Assembly (NCBI RefSeq): GCF_004337475.1
Contig: NZ_SJZJ01000008.1
Coordinates: forward strand, 50,457 to 114,456
DNA from: Nocardioides jejuensis
GTDB lineage: Bacteria > Actinomycetota > Actinomycetes > Propionibacteriales > Nocardioidaceae
Direction of reading: 5' to 3'
DNA length: 64,000 nucleotides
Shown here: in pieces, positions 58,215 through 64,000 of the stretch
Layout of the letters: every line of letters begins with the position of its first letter
Position numbering within the stretch: the stretch's first letter is position 1
The notes under the pieces: generated by a model
What the model was told of the DNA's origin: nothing
The model's database searches: none
The model's input: the letters and a program-made list of their open reading frames with translations, nothing else
Translations under genes and position numbers: made by a program

Positions 58215-58258
58215 GACACAGAATTGACGCAGTGTCGAAAAGTGATGACGTGACGTCA
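58215..58258. promoter_or_regulatory. Palindromes in the divergent MFS/TetR promoter region
   Basis: GACAC (58215-58219) and GTGTC (58232-58236) form an inverted repeat with a 12-base spacer, and TGACGTCA at 58251-58258 is a perfect 8-bp palindrome. Either may be the TetR operator. Confidence 0.4.
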
Positions 58259-58300
58259 AGCACGGTCGACAGTGCGTCGCGCCGACGTACACTGGCGAGC

Positions 58301-58927
58301 ATGACGACCGAGACGACGACCCCCGTGCGTCGTCGTGGCGGCCCCACGAAGGGCGACCAGCGCGAGGCGCAGATCCTTGAGGCCGCGCGGGGGCTGCTGG
58401 GCGACCGGAGCGTCAACGACCTGACGGTCGACGCCATCGCCAAGGCGGCGGGCGTGACCCGCACGGCGTTCTACTTCTACTTCCCGACGAAGCACGCCGT
58501 CGTCGCGGCGATGCTCGACGGCCTGTGGGAGGAGTTCGGCGCGACGCACGCCTGGCTCTCCTCGACCGGGCCCGATGTGGCAGGTCTGCGTGAGCACCAC
58601 CGCCAGACGGCGGCCGTGTGGCACGAGCACCGCGAGATCCTCACCTGCACGATGGGTCCGGTGGGCTACGAGCCTCTGGTCGAGTGGGTCGAGAAGGCGC
58701 GCTCGCGCTACGACGACGCACTGACCGCGAAGATCCAGCGCGACCGCGAGGCCGGTCTGGCTCCGGGCGGCGTCGATGCGGCCGTCCTCGCCGACATGGT
58801 CTCGGACCTGCGCACCGCCCGCTTCCGGCTGATGGCCCGCTCGAGCGGCGCACAGCTCGACAAGGCGCTCGACGAGCTGACCGAGGTCGTGCTGCGGATG
58901 ATCTACGGCGAGGCCCCGCACGCCTGA
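58301..58927 (+). CDS. TetR family regulator, divergent from the MFS exporter
   Basis: 208 residues from ATG 58301; TACACT lies 7-12 bases upstream, so the mRNA may be leaderless. The frame is open to 58232, but that would cover the palindromes. The helix-turn-helix is at about residues 40-64 (LTVDAIAKAAGVTRTAFYFY). The C-terminal domain (EHREILTCTMGPVGYEPLVEWVE) resembles EthR-like TetR proteins of Actinobacteria. It most likely controls the divergent exporter. Confidence 0.87.
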   Translation: MTTETTTPVRRRGGPTKGDQREAQILEAARGLLGDRSVNDLTVDAIAKAAGVTRTAFYFYFPTKHAVVAAMLDGLWEEFGATHAWLSSTGPDVAGLREHHRQTAAVWHEHREILTCTMGPVGYEPLVEWVEKARSRYDDALTAKIQRDREAGLAPGGVDAAVLADMVSDLRTARFRLMARSSGAQLDKALDELTEVVLRMIYGEAPHA

Positions 58928-58999
58928 GTGCTGCCCGGACCAGCGGTGCGTGCCCACGCGATTTCTCCCCGGGGTGCGCGGGCGGGTAGCCTCCTCCAC

Positions 59000-59088
59000 G
59001 GATCTGTCGCCTAGTGGCCTATGGCGCACGGCTGGAATCCGTGTTGGGTTAATAGCCCTCGGGGGTTCGAATCCCCCCAGATCCGCCA
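59000..59088 (+). tRNA. tRNA-Ser (anticodon GGA)
   Basis: Acceptor GGATCTG (59000-59006) pairs fully with CAGATCC (59078-59084), followed by G and encoded CCA. D arm GCC...GGC; anticodon stem CACGG/CCGTG with loop CTGGAAT, giving anticodon GGA (codons UCC/UCU); long class II variable arm (GGGTTAATAGCCC); T arm GGGGG-TTCGAAT-CCCCC. The long variable arm confirms serine identity. Confidence 0.96.
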
Positions 59089-59091
59089 GAT

Positions 59092-59129
59092 GAGGGTCAT
59101 CTGTGGCAGCGATGCCACGGATGACCCTC
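59092..59129 (+). terminator. Strong terminator after tRNA-Ser
   Basis: GAGGGTCATC (59092-59101) pairs with GATGACCCTC (59120-59129), continued by a T-G wobble and a GTGGCA/TGCCAC stem around GCGA, 17 bp in all. TCTTGTTGT follows, a usable T-rich tract. It starts four bases after the tRNA CCA. Confidence 0.88.
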
Positions 59130-59146
59130 TCTTGTTGTCCGGCTCG

Positions 59147-59176
59147 TGCATCGGTGGCAGTGCTGCCGCGGATGCA
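59147..59176. repeat. Second hairpin similar to the tRNA terminator stem
   Basis: TGCATC...GATGCA encloses GTGGCAG/CTGCCGC. It shares the pattern ATC-x-GTGGCAG...TGCC-x-C-GGATG with the terminator 55 bp upstream and looks like a diverged copy. No T run follows it; it lies just upstream of the SRP RNA promoter. Confidence 0.5.
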
Positions 59177-59183
59177 CCCGGAG

Positions 59184-59212
59184 TTGGGCCGTCGGCGGTC
59201 GCCCTCTAGACT
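59184..59212 (+). promoter_or_regulatory. Promoter of the SRP RNA gene
   Basis: TTGGGC (59184-59189) as -35 and TAGACT (59207-59212) as -10, separated by 17 bp; the mature RNA begins about 10 bases later. Confidence 0.6.
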
Positions 59213-59221
59213 TCGGGACAA

Positions 59222-59304
59222 CCCCCCGTGCGGCGGCATCTCGCTGAATCCCCCAGGGCCGGAAGGCAGCAAGGGCAGGTGAGCTCTGTCGGGTGCACGG
59301 GGGG
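59222..59304 (+). ncRNA. ffs: Signal recognition particle RNA (4.5S, bacterial small type)
   Basis: Terminal stem CCCCCCGTGC (59222-59231) pairs with GCACGGGGGG (59295-59304). The apical SRP domain has the conserved GGGCCGGAAGGCAGCAAGGG (59256-59275), including the GGAA tetraloop and the GCAGCA/AAGGG asymmetric loop that binds Ffh. It serves cotranslational membrane targeting. Confidence 0.95.
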
Positions 59305-59322
59305 CCTTTGTATGTTCAGGTC

Positions 59323-60492
59323 ATGACGTTCACGCAGCTCGCGGTGATCGGGCTCGTCGCCCTGGCCGGCCCCCTTCTCGCCGTACGACGCTCGTGGCAT
59401 CTGCCGGTCGTCCTCGGTGAGCTCCTCGCGGGCATTGCGATCGGCCGCACCGGTCTCGCGTACGTCGACCCGTCGGACCCGACGTTCACCTTCCTGGCCG
59501 ACATCGGCTTCGCGCTGGTGATGTTCGTGGCCGGCACGCACGTGCCGGTGCGCGACCCCGCGCTGCGGCCGGCGCTGAGGTCCGGCGTCGTCCGCGCCGT
59601 GCTCGTCGGCCTCGCTGCGGCCGGGCTCGGCTGGGGCGTCGCGAACGTGTCCGGGGTCCACCACGCCCCGCTGTACGCCGTCCTCATGGCGTCCTCGTCA
59701 GCCGCGCTGATCCTGCCGGTCGTCGACTCGCTCGGCCTCGGCGGACCGGCGGTCATCGGAGTGCTGCCGCAGGTCGCGGTCGCCGACGCCGCCTGCATCG
59801 TGGCGCTCCCGCTGGTGATCGACCCGGCGCACGCGGGCCGGGCGGCTCTGGGCGCCGCGACGGTCATCGGGGTCGCGGCCGTCCTCTTCGTGGTCCTCCG
59901 CTGGCTCGAGCGCCGAGGCATCCGCGATGCCGTGCACGACGTGTCGGAGGAGCGGCTCTTCGCGGCCGAGCTGCGGATCCAGCTCGTCCTGCTCTTCGCG
60001 CTGGCGGCGCTCGCGCTCCAGATGCACGTCTCGATCATGCTGGCCGGCTTCGCCTTCGGCCTCGGCGTCGCGGCGGTCGGGGAGCCGCGCCGGCTTGCGA
60101 AGCAGCTCTTCGCGCTCACGGAGGGCTTCTTCGGTCCGCTCTTCTTCATCTGGCTCGGCGCGACGCTGAACCTCCGCGCCTTCGGCGACCACCCCGACAT
60201 GGTGGTGCTCGGCCTGATGCTGGGGGCGGGCGCCGTGCTCGCCCACCTGGTCGCTCTGGCGCTGCGGCAGCCGGTCTCGCTGGCGCTGCTCGCGGCCGCG
60301 CAGCTCGGCGTACCCGTGGCGGCGGCGACGGTCGGCACCCAGCTCGGGGTGCTCCGGCCGGGAGAGGCGGCCGCGTTGATGCTCGGGGCGCTCGTGACGA
60401 TCGCGGTGGCGGTGGCCGGAGGCGCCCTGGCGGCACGCGCCGGCCTCGTGGCCACCGCGCCGCACGAGCCGGCAGGGGCACCGGTCGCATGA
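59323..60492 (+). CDS. Cation:proton antiporter, CPA2 family
   Basis: 389 residues, about 11-12 membrane helices (residues 1-385) with no cytosolic RCK domain. Typical CPA2 segments: LPVVLGELLAGIAIGRTGL, FLADIGFALVMFVAGTHV and ALTEGFFGPLFFIWLGATL. Exchanges Na+ or K+ for H+. ATG 59323 lies 18 bases after the SRP RNA 3' end. DUF2252 follows with an ATGA overlap. Confidence 0.85.
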   Translation: MTFTQLAVIGLVALAGPLLAVRRSWHLPVVLGELLAGIAIGRTGLAYVDPSDPTFTFLADIGFALVMFVAGTHVPVRDPALRPALRSGVVRAVLVGLAAAGLGWGVANVSGVHHAPLYAVLMASSSAALILPVVDSLGLGGPAVIGVLPQVAVADAACIVALPLVIDPAHAGRAALGAATVIGVAAVLFVVLRWLERRGIRDAVHDVSEERLFAAELRIQLVLLFALAALALQMHVSIMLAGFAFGLGVAAVGEPRRLAKQLFALTEGFFGPLFFIWLGATLNLRAFGDHPDMVVLGLMLGAGAVLAHLVALALRQPVSLALLAAAQLGVPVAAATVGTQLGVLRPGEAAALMLGALVTIAVAVAGGALAARAGLVATAPHEPAGAPVA

Positions 60493-61589
60493 CGCCGGAT
60501 CACAGCAAGCCCCGTCGTACGCCGCAGAGCGCCCGCGCCCTCACCTCGGCGTACGACGCGTGGCTTGCCGACCAGATCCCCGTCGTGGCCGCCGACATCA
60601 CGACCAAGCATGCGCAGCTGGCAGCGGACCGGCTCCGCTTCCTCCGCGGCACCTACTACCTCTGGCTGGTGCGCGTCGCCGAGCAGGTGCCCTGGGTGCT
60701 GGAGACGACGCGGCTGCCCCTCGTCGGTGACCTCCACGTCGAGAACTTCGGCACCTGGCGCGACGGCCACGCCACCACGCGCTGGGGCGTCAACGACCTC
60801 GACGAGCTGGCCTGCGGCCCCTGGCTCCTCGACCTCTTACGGCTCGCGGTCTCCGCCCAGGTCGCTCCGCACGTGAAGGTCGCGGACGACGACGTGTGCG
60901 ACCTCCTTCTCGACGGCTACGTCGCCGCGCGACCGACCGCGGGCCTCGACGTGAGCAGCGCCGGGGCGAAGCACCTCCGTGCCCTCCTCCCGGATCCGGT
61001 GGACGCCGAGCACTTCTACGGCAAGCTCCTGAAAGGCGCGCCCGCCGTCGTACCGGAGGCGGTGGCGACGGGTTCTGCCGCCACCGCGCCGGCAGGCTGG
61101 CAGCCGACCTGGCACGTGCACGCGGCCGGCACCGGCTCGCTCGGTCACCGTCGCATCGTCGGCGTCGGCCGAGCCGCCGACGGCACGTGGCATGCGCGCG
61201 AGGCCAAGGAGATGGGACCGGGCACGGCGGTCTGGGCCGCGACGCAGGTCGGCAGGATGCCGCGGCCGGATGCCTCGTTGTTCGGCGCGGTGACGCAGCA
61301 GCTGGACTCCTCGCCCGACGCGATCCGTGTGGCCGGGTGGCAGGTGCGCGACCTGGCCCCCGACCTGGCCCGGATCGACCTCCCCGGGCTTCGCCGCAAG
61401 GACGGCGGCCAGCTGCTCGGGTCGATGGCGGCGGCCACGGTCGACGTGCACGGTGTGGATCGTGCGGCGCAGAAGAAGGCGCGAGCGGAGGCGAAGGCGA
61501 TGGACCGCTCCCGCTTCGCCGACGCGGTGGCGACGATGAAGCAGGTCGTTGTCAACGACCACCGGGCGTACGTCGGTGGGGCCACCTAG
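60489..61589 (+). CDS. DUF2252 family protein
   Basis: 366 residues. DUF2252 shows a kinase-like (aminoglycoside-phosphotransferase-like) core: RFLRGTYYLW, GDLHVENFGTWRD as catalytic-loop analogue, and GVNDLDELACGPWLLDLLRLA as metal-binding region; REAKEMGPGTAVWA follows later. Function unknown; a small-molecule phosphotransferase is suggested by the GDLHxEN...NDxDE pattern. ATGA overlap with the antiporter gene. Confidence 0.82.
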   Translation: MTPDHSKPRRTPQSARALTSAYDAWLADQIPVVAADITTKHAQLAADRLRFLRGTYYLWLVRVAEQVPWVLETTRLPLVGDLHVENFGTWRDGHATTRWGVNDLDELACGPWLLDLLRLAVSAQVAPHVKVADDDVCDLLLDGYVAARPTAGLDVSSAGAKHLRALLPDPVDAEHFYGKLLKGAPAVVPEAVATGSAATAPAGWQPTWHVHAAGTGSLGHRRIVGVGRAADGTWHAREAKEMGPGTAVWAATQVGRMPRPDASLFGAVTQQLDSSPDAIRVAGWQVRDLAPDLARIDLPGLRRKDGGQLLGSMAAATVDVHGVDRAAQKKARAEAKAMDRSRFADAVATMKQVVVNDHRAYVGGAT

Positions 61590-61598
61590 GCTCGTCAC

Positions 61599-62558
61599 GT
61601 GCCGTCCCGCCTCGCGTTGTCCGCCGTCCTGCTCGCCGTCTCGGCTGCGCTGCTGGGCGGTTGCGGGGGAGCGCCGCCTGCCTCGCCGGCGACGTCTGCC
61701 ACACCCGCGCACCCGGCGTCCGCGGCGACTCCCGCGCTGCCCGACATCTCGGTGCCGGCCAACCTCGACGACGTGATCGCCTCGGTCAACGCCCGGTCGG
61801 GCTCGACCGTGCCCGATGGCCCGGACCGTCGGGTCCTCGGCGCCGACGCGAGCTGGCCCCAGTGCCCGAAGGGGATGGGCATCCCGCAGAAGCAGTCCAA
61901 GGGCTCGCCCATGCCGACTGACGACGCGGAGTTCGTCGTCCTCGGGCTGACCAACGGGCCGAGCTTCACCCCGAACCCGTGCCTGGCCGACCAGGTCGCG
62001 TGGGCCCGTTCGCGCAGCCTCCTCGCGTCGGCGTACGCGGTGGTGTCGTGGCCGTCTCCGACCACGCTCGCGCAGGTCAAGGACGCCGGTCCGTACGACG
62101 GTGGCACGCACCTCGGGGCGCTGCACAACGCCGGCTACGCCGCCGCGGCGTACTCGGTGAAGACGATGCGCGCGGCCGGCCTGGACAGCCCCGCCGTCTG
62201 GGTCGACGTCGAGCCCGTGCCGGACTTCGACTGGAGCAGCAGCACCGCGGACAACGCCGCCGTGGTCGAGGGCACGGCCCGGGGCTACCGCGACGCGGGC
62301 CTCGAGGTCGGTTACTACTCGGTCGGCTCGCTGTGGAAGCGCGTCGTCGGTGCCCACACGACCGGTGGCGTGCCGGAGTGGCGCGCGGCCGGGGAGACGT
62401 CGATGGCCACGGCTCTGGCGCGCTGCGCCCCCTCCTGGTCGTACGGCGGAGGGCCGGGCGTCCTCGCCCAGTGGGTCGAGGACGGGCGCGACCGCGATGT
62501 CACCTGCCCGGGGCAGGGCGGGCGGCTGGGTCGCTGGTTCATCCCGTTGAAGCCGTGA
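61599..62558 (+). CDS. Lipoprotein with DUF1906/glycoside hydrolase 25-like domain
   Basis: 319 residues from GTG 61599, 10 bases after the previous stop and 11 after CCTAGG. Lipoprotein signal: hydrophobic segment then lipobox LLGGCGG (Cys about residue 22), followed by a Pro/Ala/Ser-rich spacer to about residue 50. The rest is a TIM-barrel-like domain: VLGADASWPQCPKG, EFVVLGLTNG, HNAGYAAAAYSVKT, AVWVDVEPVPDFDWSS with acidic residues where GH25 lysozymes have the catalytic pair, and GYYSVGSLWKRV. Located outside the membrane, possibly acting on cell wall glycan. Confidence 0.75.
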   Translation: MPSRLALSAVLLAVSAALLGGCGGAPPASPATSATPAHPASAATPALPDISVPANLDDVIASVNARSGSTVPDGPDRRVLGADASWPQCPKGMGIPQKQSKGSPMPTDDAEFVVLGLTNGPSFTPNPCLADQVAWARSRSLLASAYAVVSWPSPTTLAQVKDAGPYDGGTHLGALHNAGYAAAAYSVKTMRAAGLDSPAVWVDVEPVPDFDWSSSTADNAAVVEGTARGYRDAGLEVGYYSVGSLWKRVVGAHTTGGVPEWRAAGETSMATALARCAPSWSYGGGPGVLAQWVEDGRDRDVTCPGQGGRLGRWFIPLKP

Positions 62559-62612
62559 CCGGCGGGCGGCCCGTCATGGTGCGTGTCAGTGGTGGCAACT
62601 AGGGTTCAGGAC

Positions 62613-64000
62613 GTGGAAGCACCCCTCGCGCTCTACCGGCGCTACCGGCCCGAGACGTTCGCCGAGGTCATCGGCCAGGACCACGTCACCGAGCCGCTGC
62701 GTGCTGCCCTCGCCAACAACCGCGTCAACCACGCCTATCTCTTCTCCGGCCCGCGTGGCTGTGGCAAGACGACGTCCGCGCGGATCCTGGCGCGCGCCCT
62801 CAACTGTGAGAAGGCGCCGATCGCCGACCCGTGCGGGGAGTGCGACTCGTGCCGTGACCTCGCGCGCGGAGGCCCGGGCTCGATCGACGTGATCGAGATC
62901 GACGCTGCCTCGCACGGTGGTGTCGACGACGCGCGTGACCTGCGGGAGAAGGCGTTCTTCGCCCCGGTCCGGAGCCGCTACAAGATCTACATCATCGACG
63001 AGGCCCACATGGTCACGACGCAGGGCTTCAACGCCCTGCTCAAGCTCGTCGAGGAGCCCCCGCCGCACCTGCGTTTCGTCTTCGCGACGACCGAGCCGGA
63101 GAAGGTCCTCCCGACCATCCGCTCACGGACGCACCACTACCCGTTCCGGCTGATCCCGCCCAAGCTCCTCACGGGTTACCTCGGCCAGCTCTGCGAGGCC
63201 GAGGGCGTCGCGATCGAGCAAGCAGCCCTGCCCCTCGTCGTCCGTGCCGGCGGTGGCTCGGCCCGCGACACCCTCTCCGTGCTCGACCAGCTGCTCGGCG
63301 GCGCCGGTGCAGAGGGCGTGACCTACGACCTCGCCGCAGGCCTGCTGGGCTACACGCCCGACTCGCTGCTCGACGAGGTCGTCGACGCCTTCGCGGCCCG
63401 TGACGGTGCCGGTGTCTTCGGCGTGGTCGACAAGGTCATCGAGACCGGCCAGGACCCGCGCCGCTTCACCGAGGACCTGCTGCGTCGCCTGCGCGACCTG
63501 GTCATCGTGGCCGCCGTCCCCGAGTCGCTGGCGACCGGTCTGATCGATGTCGCCGAGGATGCCGGTGAGCGGCTGCAGGCACAGGCCCAGCGCTTCGGAG
63601 CGATCGAGCTGTCGCGCGCGGCGGACCTGGTCGCCAAGGGCCTGACCGAGATGCGGGGCGCCACCGCGCCGCGTCTGCTCCTCGAGCTGATCTGCGCACG
63701 CGTGCTGCTTCCGGGTGCAGACGACACCTCCGACGGCGTTCTCGCGCGACTGGACCGGCTCGAGCGTCGGGCCTCCATGACCGGCGTCGGATCCGTTGCC
63801 GCGGCTCCGCAGCCGGTGAGTGGTGATGCTCCTGCGGGCGCGGAGCGTGCTGATGCGGCCGGTGCGACGCGCGCCGCCGTGGCCGAGGCCGGCCACGCGG
63901 TGGCCGATGCCGGAGCTGCCGTCGCGCAGCGTGGCGTCGGCGCCGCCCAGTCGGGTCTCGCCGCTGCGCGGGCCGCCGCACGTTCGGTTGCCGGCTCGGT
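62613..64000 (+). CDS. dnaX: DNA polymerase III subunit gamma/tau (3' end outside window)
   Basis: At least 462 residues; the frame is open to the right edge. Clamp-loader ATPase: LYRRYRPETFAEVIGQDHV, Walker A GPRGCGKTTSARILA (about residue 46), a zinc module CGECDSC with an earlier Cys, Walker B YIIDEAHM (about 129), sensor FATTEPEKVLPTIRSRT with the SRC-like arginine finger. It loads the beta clamp. The visible C-terminal part (from about 400) turns Ala-rich, the start of the disordered linker of actinobacterial DnaX. GTG 62613 lies 9 bases after a TAGGGT box. Confidence 0.94.
   Translation, partial: MEAPLALYRRYRPETFAEVIGQDHVTEPLRAALANNRVNHAYLFSGPRGCGKTTSARILARALNCEKAPIADPCGECDSCRDLARGGPGSIDVIEIDAASHGGVDDARDLREKAFFAPVRSRYKIYIIDEAHMVTTQGFNALLKLVEEPPPHLRFVFATTEPEKVLPTIRSRTHHYPFRLIPPKLLTGYLGQLCEAEGVAIEQAALPLVVRAGGGSARDTLSVLDQLLGGAGAEGVTYDLAAGLLGYTPDSLLDEVVDAFAARDGAGVFGVVDKVIETGQDPRRFTEDLLRRLRDLVIVAAVPESLATGLIDVAEDAGERLQAQAQRFGAIELSRAADLVAKGLTEMRGATAPRLLLELICARVLLPGADDTSDGVLARLDRLERRASMTGVGSVAAAPQPVSGDAPAGAERADAAGATRAAVAEAGHAVADAGAAVAQRGVGAAQSGLAAARAAARSVAGS

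Noticed and set aside
1..64000. CRISPR arrays, insertion sequences, phage genes or rRNA
   Set aside because: No regularly spaced repeats, no transposase, integrase or phage structural proteins, and no rRNA signature were seen.

Overview
The window is a 64 kb stretch of a high-GC chromosome of an actinobacterium. The following fit a Nocardioides-like member of the Propionibacteriales: a type I fatty acid synthase directly followed by acpS, WXG100/EccC/EccD proteins, many leaderless-looking starts a few bases after a TANNNT box, heavy use of GTG starts and 4-bp ATGA overlaps, a fused cobIJ, and CbtAB cobalt uptake. The genus is an inference from gene content only. No insertion sequence, phage or CRISPR array was seen; the window looks like ordinary chromosome with small repeat elements.

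Layout. 1-2.9 kb: 3' end of the FAS-I gene, acpS, and a convergent TetR gene. 3-4.6 kb: secreted zinc protease and a MazE/MazF-type toxin-antitoxin pair with a visible operator. 4.6-10 kb: TetR gene divergent from a translationally coupled operon of two flavin (Baeyer-Villiger type) monooxygenases, a patatin and a short-chain dehydrogenase. 10-18.8 kb: MoxR/CoxE-type AAA+ and VWA pair, secreted glycerophosphodiesterase, two-domain K+/H+ antiporter, LytR_C protein, LysE exporter, HerA-like ATPase. 18.7-23.5 kb: a reduced ESX/type VII-like cluster (EccC-like ATPase, two WXG100 proteins, EccD).

23.5-47.5 kb is a near-complete block for cobalamin synthesis and cobalt handling. cobD-cobQ-cobL-cobM run forward and are followed by an arr-type rifampin ADP-ribosyltransferase gene. 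cbiD (reverse) and cobK (forward) diverge. cobG-cobH-cobIJ run in reverse. A cobalamin riboswitch precedes cobN, a fused ChlI/ChlD chelatase subunit, cobO, cobB, a DUF1905 gene and a CobE-CobC fusion. A second cobalamin riboswitch precedes cbtB-cbtA and a cysteine-rich ferredoxin-like protein. The set mixes the oxygen-dependent route (CobG, CobN) with CbiD in place of CobF. Between the two riboswitch units lie two paralogous tiny genes of unknown function facing away from each other. Three inter-domain linkers in this block (CobIJ, ChlID, CobE-CobC) carry short palindromic or tandem DNA repeats.

47.5-58.9 kb is a mixed accessory region: TetR regulators, a left-handed beta-helix acyltransferase, hydrolases, a membrane Ser/Thr kinase, a cyclic-nucleotide-binding-domain protein, a TetR-controlled operon (flavin oxidoreductase, enoyl-CoA isomerase-like, DUF2236 and epoxide-hydrolase-like proteins), and an MFS exporter with divergent TetR gene. 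59.0-59.3 kb holds tRNA-Ser(GGA), a strong terminator and the SRP 4.5S RNA. The window ends with a CPA2-type antiporter, a DUF2252 protein, a lipoprotein with a DUF1906/GH25-like fold, and the 5' part of dnaX.
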